NCBI GenBank assembly: GCA_029891345.1
Contig: CM057009.1
Location: 310,720,166 to 310,784,165, forward strand
From: Dryococelus australis
Taxonomy: Eukaryota; Arthropoda; Insecta; Phasmatodea; Phasmatidae
Length of the DNA stretch: 64,000 bases
Direction: 5' to 3'
Part shown: positions 52,254-64,000 of the stretch, in pieces
How positions within the stretch are numbered: position 1 is the stretch's first letter
How the letters are laid out: every line of letters begins with the position of its first letter
The notes under the pieces: generated by a model
Told to the model about the DNA's origin: nothing
The model's database searches: none
The model's input: only the letters and a program-made list of their open reading frames with translations
Translations under genes and position numbers: made by a program

Positions 52254-54549
52254 CAGAATGCTCAGAAATTTCCCTTACAAACTCCTAGGACTTGTAGAGG
52301 AAATTGAGTTGATGATCTTTGAATAGGAAACCATGTTCAGAAATGTACCATTTCCGTGCTACAACCATTTAAAATCAGGTGTTTTGCACATCCAATTCTG
52401 TGTACATAATTTAATTAGGTAACACTCAGTACATTACATTTCTAACAATCAAATTCATTAGGTAACAATGCCAAGGGAACAATAAAGAAATATATTCATT
52501 TATCACAATAACACTTTTGTCTAGAGTTAAACACAACAATTTGTTTCTATCTTTTGCAGAGGATGTGAAGCATACTGTTATGAAGAAACATTTTGTATAA
52601 CTCCATACATGAAAGGGTTTTGGGGTGTAGCTAAATGACAAGAGATGATATGGTAGAACATTACTATGAATGATTGGGTTTATTAGATATGTTGAAAACA
52701 CAATAACATATTATGATACTATTTCTTAATTGGAGGACCTTATTTTGAATTTATTAAATATTTAACCTTATATGAAATAGTTACCGCAGTCACTACTATG
52801 ATAGAGTAATTGGAATGTCCTCACCTTAAACATGGTTTCCGAGGCTGTTCTGGTAGGTGGCTATCTGCAATCGGACACACCCATTTTTGTGTGATCTTCT
52901 CTCGCTGCTGGCCGGATGAGAAAATACGATGCACCCAGCCTTGTGCTGGTCTATATCAGCACATTGTTTAGGCATACTCATCCCTGATTGCTGGCCAGTA
53001 AGAGGAATTTCTGCTGCTGGCTTTTTCGCAATAAGTTGTTGCAATTCCACTCATGTCCTGGTTTAATTCTTAAAGGTGTAATGCCGTGTTCAGGCGGGAC
53101 ATCGAGATAAGGCTTGCCCAACACCATCATAGCAATACGGTACTGACCCACTACAACAGCGGCTCAATGTGGCAACCACCACCACACTGAACCTAGGAAT
53201 CATGTTCTGGTACACTCGCTCTATCACACCTGGTGTCCCGTCAATTTATTGTGCAACGGAAATAACTCGTTCCAGCAGATCTTACTCTGTCTCTACAAGA
53301 GTCTTGTACACCGTACTCTTCATACAACCCCACAAGAAATAGTCAAACTTAGTTAAAACCGGCGATTGTGGAAGCCACATGGTTGGACCACTTCGGCCTA
53401 TCAATATTTGCCCGAATCTGCGGTTAAGATGCTTCCACACATCACGTGTAAAGTGAGGCAGTGCGCCATCATGCTGAAACCAAATTACTTGACGGACGTT
53501 CAATGGTACAGCATCCAAGAACATAGTCAATACTTCTTGTAGGAAGATCAAGTATGCGGCACCTGTTAGCCTGGCTGAAAGAAAGTATGGCCCAATCACA
53601 TGCTGAAATCCCTGGATATGTGTAGCATTGGTGTTTTTGTCTGCCCAGACATGGATGTTTCGATAATTGAGAACACTGTCCCTAGTGAATTTACATTAAT
53701 ATGTGAACAGAATGTGATATGGAAACAAGGGCTCGTCGGTGCAGCAACCACGTGCAGAAGTCAACACATGCTGCAAAATCGGCTGGACCCAAAGACTGTA
53801 CCCTTCGGAGGTGGTAAGGATGTAGTTGTTGCTCACGCAGAACTTCCCAGACGATACTGGGAGCAACACCCATTGCACACACAATTGTTTGGGCATGCAA
53901 TTATTTGCACATGCAATTGTTTGCACATGCAATTGTTTGCACATGCAATTGTTTTCACATGCAAACAATTGTTTGCACATATGTTGACAGGCTCTGTTCA
54001 ACATGATGCAGTACAGCCTCTTCCAATTCAGGAGTGCAGCATCTCTTTGGAGCACCACAATTGATCCTGTAAAAGGTGAAGGTTCCTCATTCTCGGAGCC
54101 ATTGCGTAATTGTGTCAAAAAGGGTATGCGATAGCATCACACGTTGTGGATAACGCTCTTGATACAGCAGACGAGCTACTTTTCCATTACATTCAGCTGT
54201 GCCATACACAAGACTCATGTATGTGTTTTCCACAAACGTGTATTCAACCATGTTAATCAGAGACGCAAAGGCACAGGAATGGGGCAGGATACGAAGGCAG
54301 GGAAGACATCACATGCCATCAGCTAATCGTCTGACATAATGTACTACCTAGCCAGTTGCATACCAACACACACAAATCTGAGACACTGCTCTTTCTCTCA
54401 GCAGAAGTGGATGAGTGATACACCTGATTTGAAATGGTTGTAGCAAGGTAACTGTATGTTTCTGGACATGGGTGCCTATTAAAAAGATTGTCTACTCAGT
54501 CCCTTCTACAAGTCCTAGGAGTTTGTAAGGGGAATTTCCGAGTAGCCTG
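52254..54549 (-). mobile_element. DDE_3-type Tc1/mariner element with TIRs
   Basis: 2296 bp, TA at 52252-52253 and 54550-54551. Terminal inverted repeats CAGAATGCTCAGAAATTTCC and (complement of right) CAGGCTACTCGGAAATTCCC, continuing through TTACAAACTCCTAGG and ACTTGTAG for about 45 bases. Transposase on the minus strand: 53696-54118 includes the helix-turn-helix end (HPYHLRRVQSLGPADFAACV in another frame); 53600-53690 KFTRDSVLNYRNIHVWAD; 53282-53599 IGPYFLSARLTGAAYLIFLQ, WFQHDGALPHFTRDVWKHLN (second acid) and KFDYFLWGCMKSTVY (third acid). Several frame changes and a 16-bp minisatellite make it inactive. Confidence 0.88.
53882..53981. repeat. 16-bp minisatellite inside the transposase
   Basis: Six units of CAATTGTTTGCACATG (starts 53882, 53898, 53914, 53930, 53946, 53966), with a CAAA spacer before the last. 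The unit contains the palindrome CAATTG. It expanded within the transposase coding region on the minus strand; 16 is not a multiple of 3, so units cycle through frames, yet the frame 53696-54118 stays open across it. Confidence 0.92.
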
Positions 54550-54865
54550 TATGTGTGGTGGGATGAGAGATTATGATAACTTTTAGTATGTTCACCTTTT
54601 TGTGGATGTCATTATAACAATTTCAATAACTAAAATTTTTGTATACAGGCAACCAGAAAACATACCAAATAGTTCATGCTATATATGAAAGGATTCCTGT
54701 ATGGTAATGAAGAAGTTGTGTGTGAATGAAAATGTGCATAACTATCACACAAAAATTTACAATATTCCAAATTCCACTTTCATAATGTAAACTGCATAAA
54801 TACCACTTTGAGAACTATTAGCTTAATCATATAGATCATTAATTCATTCAGCTTCTAATTTTACG

Positions 54866-56810
54866 TGACGCTGTCAGGTGAGACACGAGACGAATGATGA
54901 CACAAATACTTACTGGTAATTTGGGCAATAGCGGTGCTTCCCAATCACCGGACTATTGAGACTCAGGGTTCTCAGGGATGTTGTGGGTTCTGTGTGTCCA
55001 TCTCATCCGTGCGTACTTACAAACACGTTGGCAATACTAAACTTTTATAAAAATCACTGAAATAAACAATTTATAAAACATATGTGGCTAGGACAGTCAC
55101 TACTGAATTAAAAATTGAGTTCACTGTAGACTTGTTTTTATTGATATTGCTTATACACATCAGCGTGCCAATGAAATGGTAATCTCGGTCATGACTAGTC
55201 AATTCCGCTTGGGTGCTCCCCAACCCGTAATTAATCTAGCGTGTGCCTAAATGGATGATCTCACCGAGGTGCGTGAAAGCACAGCCTTCACAAGGGAAGA
55301 GGGCCGACAGCTGCTATGGTGAACTGACGGTTTTTCCCTGAAGACAGGACACGGTGAATTACAAATGAATACCCTTAATACACATTAACACGAGTAATTA
55401 CTCGGCATCACTAATGCAAACTCATCGGCGCTCGCCCTCCAGCACGTGGTTAGTGTGGTGACGGCCTATACAGAGCCGGCTACGGCGGGAGTAATTGCAC
55501 CGTACACTAATTACACAATTACATAGACCGTTGAATGATACATGAAATTAGATGGGACACGAGATATTCACAATAAACACACACATGTGTGAAAACAAGC
55601 TTAGGTGGCACGGATGCTGCTGGATGAAGTTTGTAGCAGACCACATGGTGCAGGTGAAATTGCAATATTTCTGCGTGGAAACGGCAAACTAAATTCAGAT
55701 AAAATATTATTCGTGTTGAGCAAGTGATTCTCTTTACGATTAGCATTGTTACAGGCTTGTAACATGCTTGATGGCGATGAAATCAAACATTACTGTGACA
55801 GCGTGGTCAAGTACAAAAAGCATCAATTTACGTGAAAAACATTGAAAGCTGAATGAAACTGACATAGAACCCTGAAATAAATTATTGCACATACAATGTT
55901 ATATAAATAAGCTCTTAAAATGCAATGATGGCATATACAAAGACTTGGCTTCAGTCGGCCACGTGGTTATACATGATGTTGCCATAAAATATTCAAACAC
56001 TAAAATTACCTTTAAATACATACATAAAATTAAAGCTCTTAAAATTGTGAGTAGCAATTATGCAGAAGTTACAATGAAATGCCATAAACATAGGCAGATG
56101 GTGTCTGATTCAAATGCGCGGGTTGCGTGACCTCTCCAAAATCTTTCTCCTCCTTCTTCTCGACTAAGTTAAAAATGCCACAAGGGCGTATGAAACTAGT
56201 AAACCGGGAGCATAGTGCTGGGGAAAATGTCTGGCAAAAACATACGCAAGCAAAGATTAATCGGTAAACTACATGGACTATGGAAACCTACATCAGTGAA
56301 CAAAAGTTGTAGTGTGCACATGACAGTGTTTTACCTCGCCAGCTCTCCTTGACAGACTATCCAGATACAAAGCGTCGCACGGACCTATCATGGCCGCCTA
56401 CGGGGTTCACATAAGCGGAAGTGCTATGCACGCCGAGTGAAATATTTTAAAGTGAAAATAAAATGGCACAAATTAAATTCGACATTGTTTTACATTTCTA
56501 TAATTTTGTTACGAATTTCAATATTATTTTAATGTCTCTTTGTGATGGCATTCATGCCAGAATATTAAGTGTTCTTAATCTCGGCGCCACAGGCACTTTG
56601 AATATTCATAACCAAACAATTAAAATTAGTACAAGAACTTTAAAATATTTTAAGATACATTAAACACTGTAAAGACAATATATCACACTTTACCCTGAAA
56701 TTATCATTTATAGGAATGTTCAAAATTGTCGGCCTCTTTGCGCACGTGCAGTACACGTGACACATGTGTGCCGTCATGGGCTCTAGCGCGCTGGCTGTCA
56801 GCCAGCATCA
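54866..56810 (-). mobile_element. LTR-C copy 2
   Basis: 1945 bp, minus orientation, starting TGACGCTGTCAGGTGAGACA and ending GCCAGCATCA. Flanks TACG (54862-54865) and TATG (56811-56814), a 3-of-4 match. It is very similar to copy 1 over its whole length (for example 4764-4960 against 55601-55797), the closest pair in the window. Extra about 70 bases near 55980-56050 are lacking in copy 1. Two CACGTG sites at 56743 and 56754. Confidence 0.72.
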
Positions 56811-56814
56811 TATG

Positions 56815-57295
56815 ATTTGTTTTTGTGTACAAGATCAAAACTCTTTTGCTATTCCACCTGGAGCACTATCACATAAAGAGAATCCAAAATTGTAAGTGTG
56901 TGAGGATTTGGTTCAGGGTATCTACTGATATCCAAAAATTTGTTTTTGTTATTTTATAGTGACCTTTAGTATGACTTTTTTCCATAACTTTTAATGAACT
57001 TTTTTGTGACCAGTCTCAGTACGCATATGATGTTCAAACTGTGTCCATCGAATCTTGTTATACATAATACAAATAATTCAAAACTGTAACTAATACATTA
57101 AAACAAAGGAGGAAAAATCATGATTCATACTTTTAGGTACCAAATAAAATTTAAATAAGCTTATCTTTAAACATTGTTAATCTTGATTTTTCCACAAGTT
57201 TATGGAGCAGGCTTATGTATTACACAATGCACAATAATTAAAAACTAAACAGTTTTGATTCTTTCGAAAACACTAATAATCAGTATTCAAATTAC
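56815..57295. other. AT-rich intron
   Basis: Nothing recognised. Confidence 0.45.
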
Positions 57296-57630
57296 GTTGG
57301 GGCCACAGTGATTGAGCAATTAGCCTGCTCGCCTCCCACCAAGGAACCGGGTTCAATCCCCAGTCGGGTCACTTCCAGATTTTTGCATGTGGGAATCGTG
57401 CCGGACGATGCATCTAGTTGGCGGGGTTTCTCAGGGATCTCCTGTTTCTCCCGCCCTCTAATTCTGGCACTACTTCATACCCACCTCACGCACCTTCATC
57501 AGCTCTCAAGACCTCACTGTTAATAACTGCCCAAAATCTCTCTACTCACTAACTTCACTCACTAATTTCTGTATGACACACCGAGCAAAAGGCACGATGC
57601 TTGTCTTTCATGGGGTGTAACTACAACTTC
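57296..57630 (+). mobile_element. tRNA-derived SINE, second family, longer copy
   Basis: Same family as 19022-19263: head with TGATTGAGCAATTAGCCTGC (A box region) and GGGTTCAATCCC (B box), then GTGGGAATCGTGCCGGACGA and a shared TCATCAGCTCTCAAGACC block. It extends about 90 bases further, to TGTCTTTCATGGGGTGTAAC, suggesting that the 19022 copy is truncated or a shorter subtype. Target duplications were not found. Confidence 0.8.
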
Positions 57631-58282
57631 TACTGCTCTGTACATGGTAAAATATACCAATTTTCTTGGAACCTACACTTTCCTGATATTATCTGCAGCT
57701 ACTGTATGTGACACGCTCCAGCATATTTACTAGCAAACATCTGACTTATTGCACACCACATAAACTGAAGAAAATGTAACATAACAAATATTTACATGAG
57801 CATATTATAATGTATAAAACTTACTGCCAAAATAATGCATTACTTCAACGTTCAGTACTTTTTATAAACTCTGCGTGCAAAACTTAAACACTTCCAACTT
57901 GATCCTGGATCGACCGCTCAAATCAATATCTCTAAAGACTTTTTACTAGTGCCACCTGCTGGGTAAATTCACAACTATTTCATATGTATTTAGCAGTGCT
58001 ACCTGCCTTACACTCAAAAGAGTATTGCTGCATGTGTAATTTACAATTTCATAAGATTTTTTCCTTTAAAAATAAATGCCACTCTTTACAATTGAATGGC
58101 TATTGCTTTATATTTAAAATTTCACAATTCTAGTTTGTATTTTGTAATAAATGCACAAATGTTGTAAGTAACTATGTGCCGCACGTTTTTTAACCCATTT
58201 GCGCGCACAATCACATCTCTTTTAACACAGATATTATTTCACATATATAATTTTAAAAAACATGTACATTTTGAATATATTA
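57631..58282. other. AT-rich intron
   Basis: No gene recognised. Confidence 0.45.
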
Positions 58283-60122
58283 TGATGCCTGCTAACAGCC
58301 AGCCGTGTTAAGACCACTCACGTGACACATGGGCATGCACGTGTGCAAAGTGGCCATAACCTGAACTTTCCCGTAACGGGATATTTATTTGAAGTGTATA
58401 CCATGTCTCTTGTTTTATTTCAGGTTCCCAAATGTTTTAGGTGTTCAAAATGTATGTTTCAAAATGTTACCCAAGGTTTGGTTATAAATTTAAAATGTGT
58501 GCTGCGCGAAGAATAAGAACGTTATTATTCCTGTGTGACCGCCATCATAAAAGACATTTAATGAATACAGAAAATTCACAATTTAAATGTTTCATGTAAA
58601 CCTTTATTTGAATTATTTATGTGTCATTTCTTTTAAAAGATAAAAGTTTCACTCAGTATGCATAGCACTTCCGCTTGTGTGACCCCATAGGCAGCCTCTG
58701 GGCAGTCCGTCGGCGAGAGCTGGCGAGGTAAGACGGTGTCACATATGCACTTCAAACTTTTTGCACTAATGTAGATTACAATAGCTCACTTTTAGTATGC
58801 AGGTTCACCTTTGCCTTGCGTACATTTTGCCAGACATTTCCCCAGCATTATGATTCTTTTGCACCTTTGTGGCTTTTTAAACTTAAACGAGGAGAAAGGA
58901 CGAAAGCTGTCGGAGAAGCCACGCGGCCCGTGCAACTTTGAATCAGGCCCCATCCGCCTGTGCTAAAGGCGTTTCAGTGTAATTCTGTTTAATTGCTGTG
59001 TGCAATATGAAGGGCTTTATTTCTATGTATGTATACAAGGATTTTGTCATGTTAAATAGTTTTACGCCCACATCATTTGCGACCACGTGGTTAACAGCCG
59101 CCAAGTCAATATTTGTGCCATCCATGTGCTTTGTGTAATATCATGTGCGTCATAGTAAATTTCTGGGTTCTATGTAATACTTCATTCAGGGTTCAGTGTA
59201 TTTTCATGTGATTGTTGCTTTGTATTTATGACCATGTGGTCTTTTCCTGTTTGATTTCCCCGCCATCAGGCATGCTATGAATTCCTATCTGCTTAAATCG
59301 TCATGAGAATATTTTTCCCCAACATCACTATGTCTGACAGTAATTGGCCGTTTCAACTGAAAAATACTGCAATTTCACCTGCACCACGTGATCTGCTACA
59401 AATCTTATCCAGCGGCATCCGCGCCATATAAGTTTACTTTCACGCATCTGCGTCTTTATTGTGACTATTCATCTCATGTCCCATGTCGTAACATATGTAT
59501 TTGTGTAATTTGTATGGTGATATTATTTCCGTCCTAGCTGGCTATGTGTCACCACACACACCACACACACCACGTGCTGGGAGACGCGCCCCGACGAGTC
59601 TGCGTTAGCGATGCCAAATAATCACACGTGTCCACTTTTTGTTTCGTAATTTTCCATGCCCTGTCTTCAGGAAAAATCTACAGTCCATCCTAGTGACTGT
59701 AGACCCCTTTCCTTGTTAAGACTGTGTTCTCTAACACCACAGAGAAGTCATCCATCTAGGAGTGCGCTAGGTTAATTACGGGCTGGGGGAGCACCCGAAA
59801 GAGTTAGCTAGACATGTCCGAGTTTTCAACCATGAAGTTTTTTTTCTGGGACGATTTTGAATGAGTGGCAAAATAAAAGCAAGTCTAACAGTGCATAAAT
59901 TATTTCCTCATAGTGACAGCAACCCCTCGCCTTTTTCAGTGTTAAAATGTTTAGTAATGCAAAGTGTTTTGTAAGTACGCTCGGGTGAGGCAGACACAGA
60001 ACCCACAACATCCCTGAGAACCCTGAGTCTCACAGTACGGTGACTGGAAAACACCGCTGGTGCCCAACCTATCGTAAGTTTATTGTGTCACAGTTCGTCT
60101 CATGTCTCACCTGACTGCGTCA
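58283..60122 (+). mobile_element. LTR-C copy 4, most diverged
   Basis: 1840 bp, plus orientation: starts TGATGCCTGCTAACAGCC, ends ACTGCGTCA. Perfect 4-bp target duplication ATTA (58279-58282 and 60123-60126). It follows copy 3 from end to end but with many more substitutions and small gaps, so it is probably the oldest of the four. CACGTG sites at 58319 and 58338 are kept. No coding capacity. Confidence 0.8.
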
Positions 60123-60126
60123 ATTA

Positions 60127-60409
60127 TTATTACATTCTGCATGAAAACTAGCACATTTATTAAGCAGTGATACTGAAATTAGTGTCTTTGTAAACTACTT
60201 TGATTTGTTTTAGTTACGTTATGTGACATTCATGACTACCACCTCAAAATCGTGACTTTTCGTGATTTTCGTGACCATTATACATTCTGTAGTTTAAAAA
60301 GGTTTTTTTTTAAACAGTAGGTATGTTTTGTTATTAATAAGTTACTTTAATAAAGTTTACCAAGCAATCACTGCAGGTTAATAATGCAAATTATATTTTA
60401 TTTCCACAG
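60127..60409. other. Intron end before the exon at 60410
   Basis: AT-rich, ending in a pyrimidine-rich acceptor TTATTTCCACAG (60398-60409). Nothing else recognised. Confidence 0.5.
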
Positions 60410-60607
60410 ATCCTCTTGTGATGATCTACCTTCTGCTGGGGGCCTCTATTGGGGCAATATTCTCTTCAATGGTCATGCGCATGCATGGTCTTCTCCGCTC
60501 CATGAAATGGGCTTCCATTGCCATGGTTATTTGCAGAATATTGCTGACAATTGCCAAGAATGTTCAGTTTCAGACGTTCTCTCAAATATCTTGTGGCATA
60601 GTGATAG
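60410..60607 (+). CDS. Host exon: two to three membrane helices
   Basis: Predicted 198-nt exon, acceptor TTTCCACAG, donor G|GTAAGTT. It starts and ends in phase 1, matching exons A and B. The peptide opens with D-P then VMIYLLLGASIGAIFSSMVM, a membrane helix, a basic turn RMHGLLRSMK, a second helix around WASIAMVICRILLTIAK, and the beginning of a third (SQISCGIVIG). A short basic loop between two helices is usual on the cytoplasmic side, which would place the exon A/B loop outside or in a lumen. A transporter of the major facilitator type is one possibility; I do not recognise the gene. It is the strongest of the four exons. Confidence 0.75.
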
Positions 60608-61489
60608 GTAAGTTCTAGTTGGCCATCATGTAAATTGAATTACAGTACCTTTATGAACAACTGAGTAAATAGAGTGATTTCAAGAAACTGATCCATGTCT
60701 TAAGCAATGTCAGGAGAGGCATAGGCCTACTGAGATAGGAGGCTTAAGGAGAGTAATATTCCAGTAAACTGTAAGTTACATTACCTCAGATTGAAAATTT
60801 CTGGTCCTTTTAGTTCTTGCCCCAATATCTGTACATGCTTTTTTGAAAGAGACAACATTAATAGACTTAATAATGATACTAATTTATGTTTATATTTACA
60901 GTTCAAACATAATATAGGCGGACACAATAAATATCTTGTTTCATTTTTTATTTTAATTTCTTAACTGTAATAGCTCTATATCTTAAAAACCTGTTAACTA
61001 GTTGACATTTTAGAATATTTATTCTCTAGCTTGTCACAAATGTTTTGACTTTTCTACTATTGATATATTAATGGTTACATCAAAATTACCTAAAATTTCA
61101 TGCAATAACTTCATAATTACATACATTTTGGGTAAAATTAATTAAATTCATTCACATTCTGTTAACAGAAAACATAGCAGCTCTGATATGGCCAAAGTTT
61201 AAACCAAATCCCCTCCTTCCCCCCAGAATATTGTTCATATTGTTAAATATAACTTTGTGTGTATTTTAGACATAGAATCAGTTTTTATTCCTGTGATGTA
61301 AACTTCTCCATATATTTGCAAATCTTCCTCAAATCATACCAAAATAATGCAACAAATTCAGAATTTGAAAGTTAGTGAACTGTCATCATCTAGATAAAAA
61401 CCTTTCACATTGAGCTGTCAAGAATATACACGTTCCTCAAGCTTCCATACTCTGCAGGCACTTGTTATATCAAACCTTCAATTCTTTAA

Positions 61490-61494
<5 letters not shown>
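60608..61494. other. AT-rich intron
   Basis: No gene or repeat recognised after the donor at 60608. Confidence 0.5.

Positions 61495-61566
<72 letters not shown>
61495..61566. repeat. (TA)36 microsatellite
   Basis: 72 bases of uninterrupted TA. Typical of slippage in intronic DNA; length is likely to vary between individuals. Confidence 0.97.
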
Positions 61567-61569
<3 letters not shown>

Positions 61570-61748
61570 ATATATTCCATATGTTTTGCAAGAATGTTCA
61601 TAACCTACACATTGTATACAGTTTTGGGGCAAATAATGTGAGACTGAAACCGATCTAATCTGATGTATTTATGAGCATGAGTACTCATTAAAGGGGCTTG
61701 GCTCCCACTCCCACCACCAGCAAAAGTTTTATTCTGTATTTTGTACTA

Positions 61749-61830
61749 GGTTTCAAATATATTTCTATAAAATATTTGGTAATTTGGTCGGTTTCAAATA
61801 TATTTCTATAAAATATTTGGTAATTTGGTC
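61749..61830. repeat. Perfect 41-bp tandem duplication
   Basis: Two identical adjacent 41-bp units starting GGTTTCAAATATATTTCTAT. Perfect identity suggests a very recent event or an assembly artefact. Confidence 0.95.
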
Positions 61831-62800
61831 TTCCTTTGTCACAAAATTAATACTCCCAAATGTTGAGTAATTAAAATTTGAATTTAAAACACTTTAATAT
61901 TTATCAGAGTTCTCTAAGATCAACACCCTTGGCCTGCTCTACCCCCGCCCTTCCTCACCCTTACAATTACAATCTAGGTTAGCCAAGTTTTCAAAAATAA
62001 AATGAGAGAGATTTTGAAAACTAATGCTAAAATTGTCCCATCATGGCATTATAAATGTTTTACCTTCATGAGGATGATATATATAATTCCACAATAAACA
62101 ATTTATAACAAATCTTATATTACTTAAGTACATGTACAACTTGCTCATTAATTTTCTTCTGGTCCTACCCAAAAATAAGCTTTTTGCCCAATAGGAAACT
62201 TACACGCACCTATAGCGAAACTTTAACTCTGAATGTTTAATATCATTTTCCCTACCCACAGTTCAAATAATTGTAGTAAATACTACAGAAGCCACATACT
62301 AAACTGAGCTAAATATCTGCATGCTAGTGAAGCATAGACAAAGAATAGAAAAGCTAGAACAGCAGAAAAATATTTTTGAATTCAGCCACCTCTATTTGAA
62401 ATCTAAAGTTTTGTCACAGAAGCATAAAAATTTAACACCAACAAAAATAGGTAGAATTCAAAGATAATAAAATAGAAATACCTGTCATGATCTGGGAACT
62501 TGAGGCTTAGAATGATAGTGAAAATTTATTAATAAAATGTCAATTAATGAATAATATAACTCAAATGGTAATTAACTACAAATTTTTTTAATATTGTAAA
62601 AAAAATAATTATAAATTATACGTTATCAAAAGTGAAAGACAGAAGGGAGAACTGATAAAATATAGAACTGGCAACCTTAACTACACACACAGGGACATCA
62701 GAATGATTGTCAGTTCGGGACAATTTGATGGCCTTTGTTTTAGAAAAGTCAAACCTTTAAAACATTTCACTATAGAATGACTTTTTTTGTGTTCATTTAC
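61831..62800. other. AT-rich intron
   Basis: Nothing recognised. Confidence 0.45.
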
Positions 62801-62804
62801 ATAC

Positions 62805-63010
62805 ATTTAAGCATCTGCGTGTTTATTTTGCCTGTTCATGTTGTGCCCCATGTTCATCCAGTGATATTTATGTATTTTTGTACTGTGTTATTATTTTCTG
62901 TCCTAACCTGCTATGTGTATTAACCGTAGCCATATAAAACGTGGTCCGGGGACAAGTCCCGATGAGTAGGCGTTAGAGACAAAGATAAGCGCATGTGGTA
63001 GTGTATAATT
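62805..63010 (+). mobile_element. LTR-C, diverged internal fragment
   Basis: Resembles 59447-59630 of copy 4: GCATCTGCGTGTTTATT against GCATCTGCGTCTTTATT, CTGTCCTAACCTGCTATGTG against CCGTCCTAGCTGGCTATGTG, and CCCGATGAGTAGGCGTTAG against CCCGACGAGTCTGCGTTAG. Both ends of the element are missing. Confidence 0.7.
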
Positions 63011-63871
63011 TTATTTGCTATGTACAATTCAGTAACATCAATACATGCAAGCATGGTCACTGGCAGAATGCAAAACTACTTCCAACCAAGCCATTTAAAT
63101 CTGAAACTTTCTTTCCAGTCAACTCTATTTCAGGATGAATTATGTATACTCTTGATTTTCTCTTCCTATCTTTGACATATTTCGTAAATATGTTTTTCTA
63201 ATCACCTATGTTGCACTCTTAGAACAAGTAAAATTGTTTTGTGGTGTTTAATATTGCTTGTGCACTGATTAAAATCTATTTGTACTGCAGCGGTTGAGTA
63301 AAAACTGTATCCTCAGAAAAGAGGAGGTTCGTTACAAGTTTTAAAAATAAAATCCCCATATCAAATAATATATTTTTACTTTTGGATTTTCTAGCTTCTC
63401 TGAGGAATAATAAATCAAATGGGAAGCTTTACAATATCCTATCAATAGTCATAAGTATTACAGTCCACCTTATTGGACATACAGATATTGAGATAATATC
63501 TGCTCCCTAATATTCAGCTATTTGTCAAAAAAAGTTACCTTGCAGTACCCCATTTGGCTTTAGACATATACTTTTTGTTTCATCTTTGACTGCCAAGCTC
63601 AGTAAATGAGAAATACACTGAAAATACAGCGTGAATGGCTGAAGTTTCATTATTATTGTCTCTTCAAATTCTTGAGATATGAATTGCTGTTTCATGAAAA
63701 TACTCACCTCTTAGATCATCAAGAACATGCTATACTTTGAAGGCACATTCAGTATGACTGACTTTAAAGCCACTAGGTTAAAAATATAAACACTTGTATA
63801 AAAACTTTGATGCTGCAAGTGCTCCGGGAGTATATTTCAAAGTCAGATTAACATCTTAAAGAGCTTACATA
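63011..63871. other. Intron; one unassigned minus-strand open frame
   Basis: The minus-strand open frame 63525-63707 (60 codons) has a leucine-rich sequence, FEETIIMKLQPFTLYFQCIS, that could derive from a transposon protein, but I cannot assign a family. The rest shows nothing recognised. Confidence 0.3.
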
Positions 63872-63873
63872 TA

Positions 63874-64000
63874 CAGTCTACTCCCGATTTACTGGGGTAA
63901 TGGTGGGGAGGAGAGGCCTGGTTAATCGAAACCACAGTTAACCCAAAAATTTTCCTAAAAGCCTCTATAGGCCTTGTAGGTGTCATACAAAATATGAAAA
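63874..64000 (+). mobile_element. Start of a pogo/Tigger-like element
   Basis: TA at 63872-63873 is followed by CAGTCTACTCCCGATTTACT and then GGTTAATCGAAACCACAGTTAA, a CAGT-start terminus with the CCCG-x-TTA pattern seen in pogo-type elements. The element runs out of the window, so its other end and coding content cannot be checked. Confidence 0.55.

Noticed and set aside
53882-53981. CRISPR-like array
   Set aside because: Contiguous 16-bp units without spacers, in a eukaryotic transposon.

Overview
The window is eukaryotic nuclear DNA, AT-rich and transposon-dense. Intron-style GT/AG boundaries, tRNA-headed SINEs, Gypsy and Copia relics, hAT, Tc1/mariner and pogo-type elements point to an arthropod, most likely an insect. 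The SINE at 34510 resembles tRNA SINEs I associate with polyneopteran insects (cockroaches, termites, stick insects); that placement is recall and tentative. There is no sign of bacterial gene organisation.

Host gene. Four short plus-strand segments look like exons of one multi-pass membrane protein: 1367-1469, 19526-19588, 48036-48095 and 60410-60607. Each has good splice sites and all junctions are phase 1. If the model is right, almost the whole window is intron of one gene. The two middle exons (63 and 60 nt, both frame-neutral) are duplicates of each other. They encode alternative versions of a short loop rich in N-glycosylation sequons, and they sit inside two copies of a segment (18360-20375 and 46895-50275) now about 28 kb apart. 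This candidate alternative-cassette pair is the most interesting item here.

Repeats, left to right. 2.9-10.8 kb is a three-level nest: Copia A (+) is broken by Copia B (-, LTRs and PBS visible), which carries a 1.9-kb LTR-like element (family 'LTR-C'). 13.1-18.2 kb is a decayed Gypsy (Gyp-4) with a SINE in its gag. 20.5-21.1 kb is an internally deleted Tc1 element. 21.45-27.7 kb is the 5' part of Gyp-5, its LTR split by a 4-kb hAT element; its gag contains a DNA-level heptad repeat. 31.2-33.0 kb is a Gypsy integrase fragment (Gyp-6) split by a MITE. 33.0-44.3 kb is a second nest: Gyp-2 (-) contains a SINE and Gyp-3 (-, 152-bp LTRs, 5-bp target duplication), which contains another LTR-C copy. 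45.2-46.0 kb holds an LTR-C fragment and a mariner relic. 46.9-50.3 kb is the second copy of the exon-bearing segment, with two MITEs of its own. 50.9-54.5 kb holds two DDE_3-type Tc1/mariner elements. 54.9-60.1 kb has two more LTR-C copies and a SINE. The right end is intron with a TA microsatellite and the start of a pogo-like element.

All transposon coding regions are interrupted by stops or frameshifts, so none looks autonomous. Target-site duplications give several firm element boundaries (13343-13528, 19022-19263, 22004-26036, 31293-32086, 34510-34766, 35536-41902, 38190-40130, 47650-47887, 48310-49176, 58283-60122).
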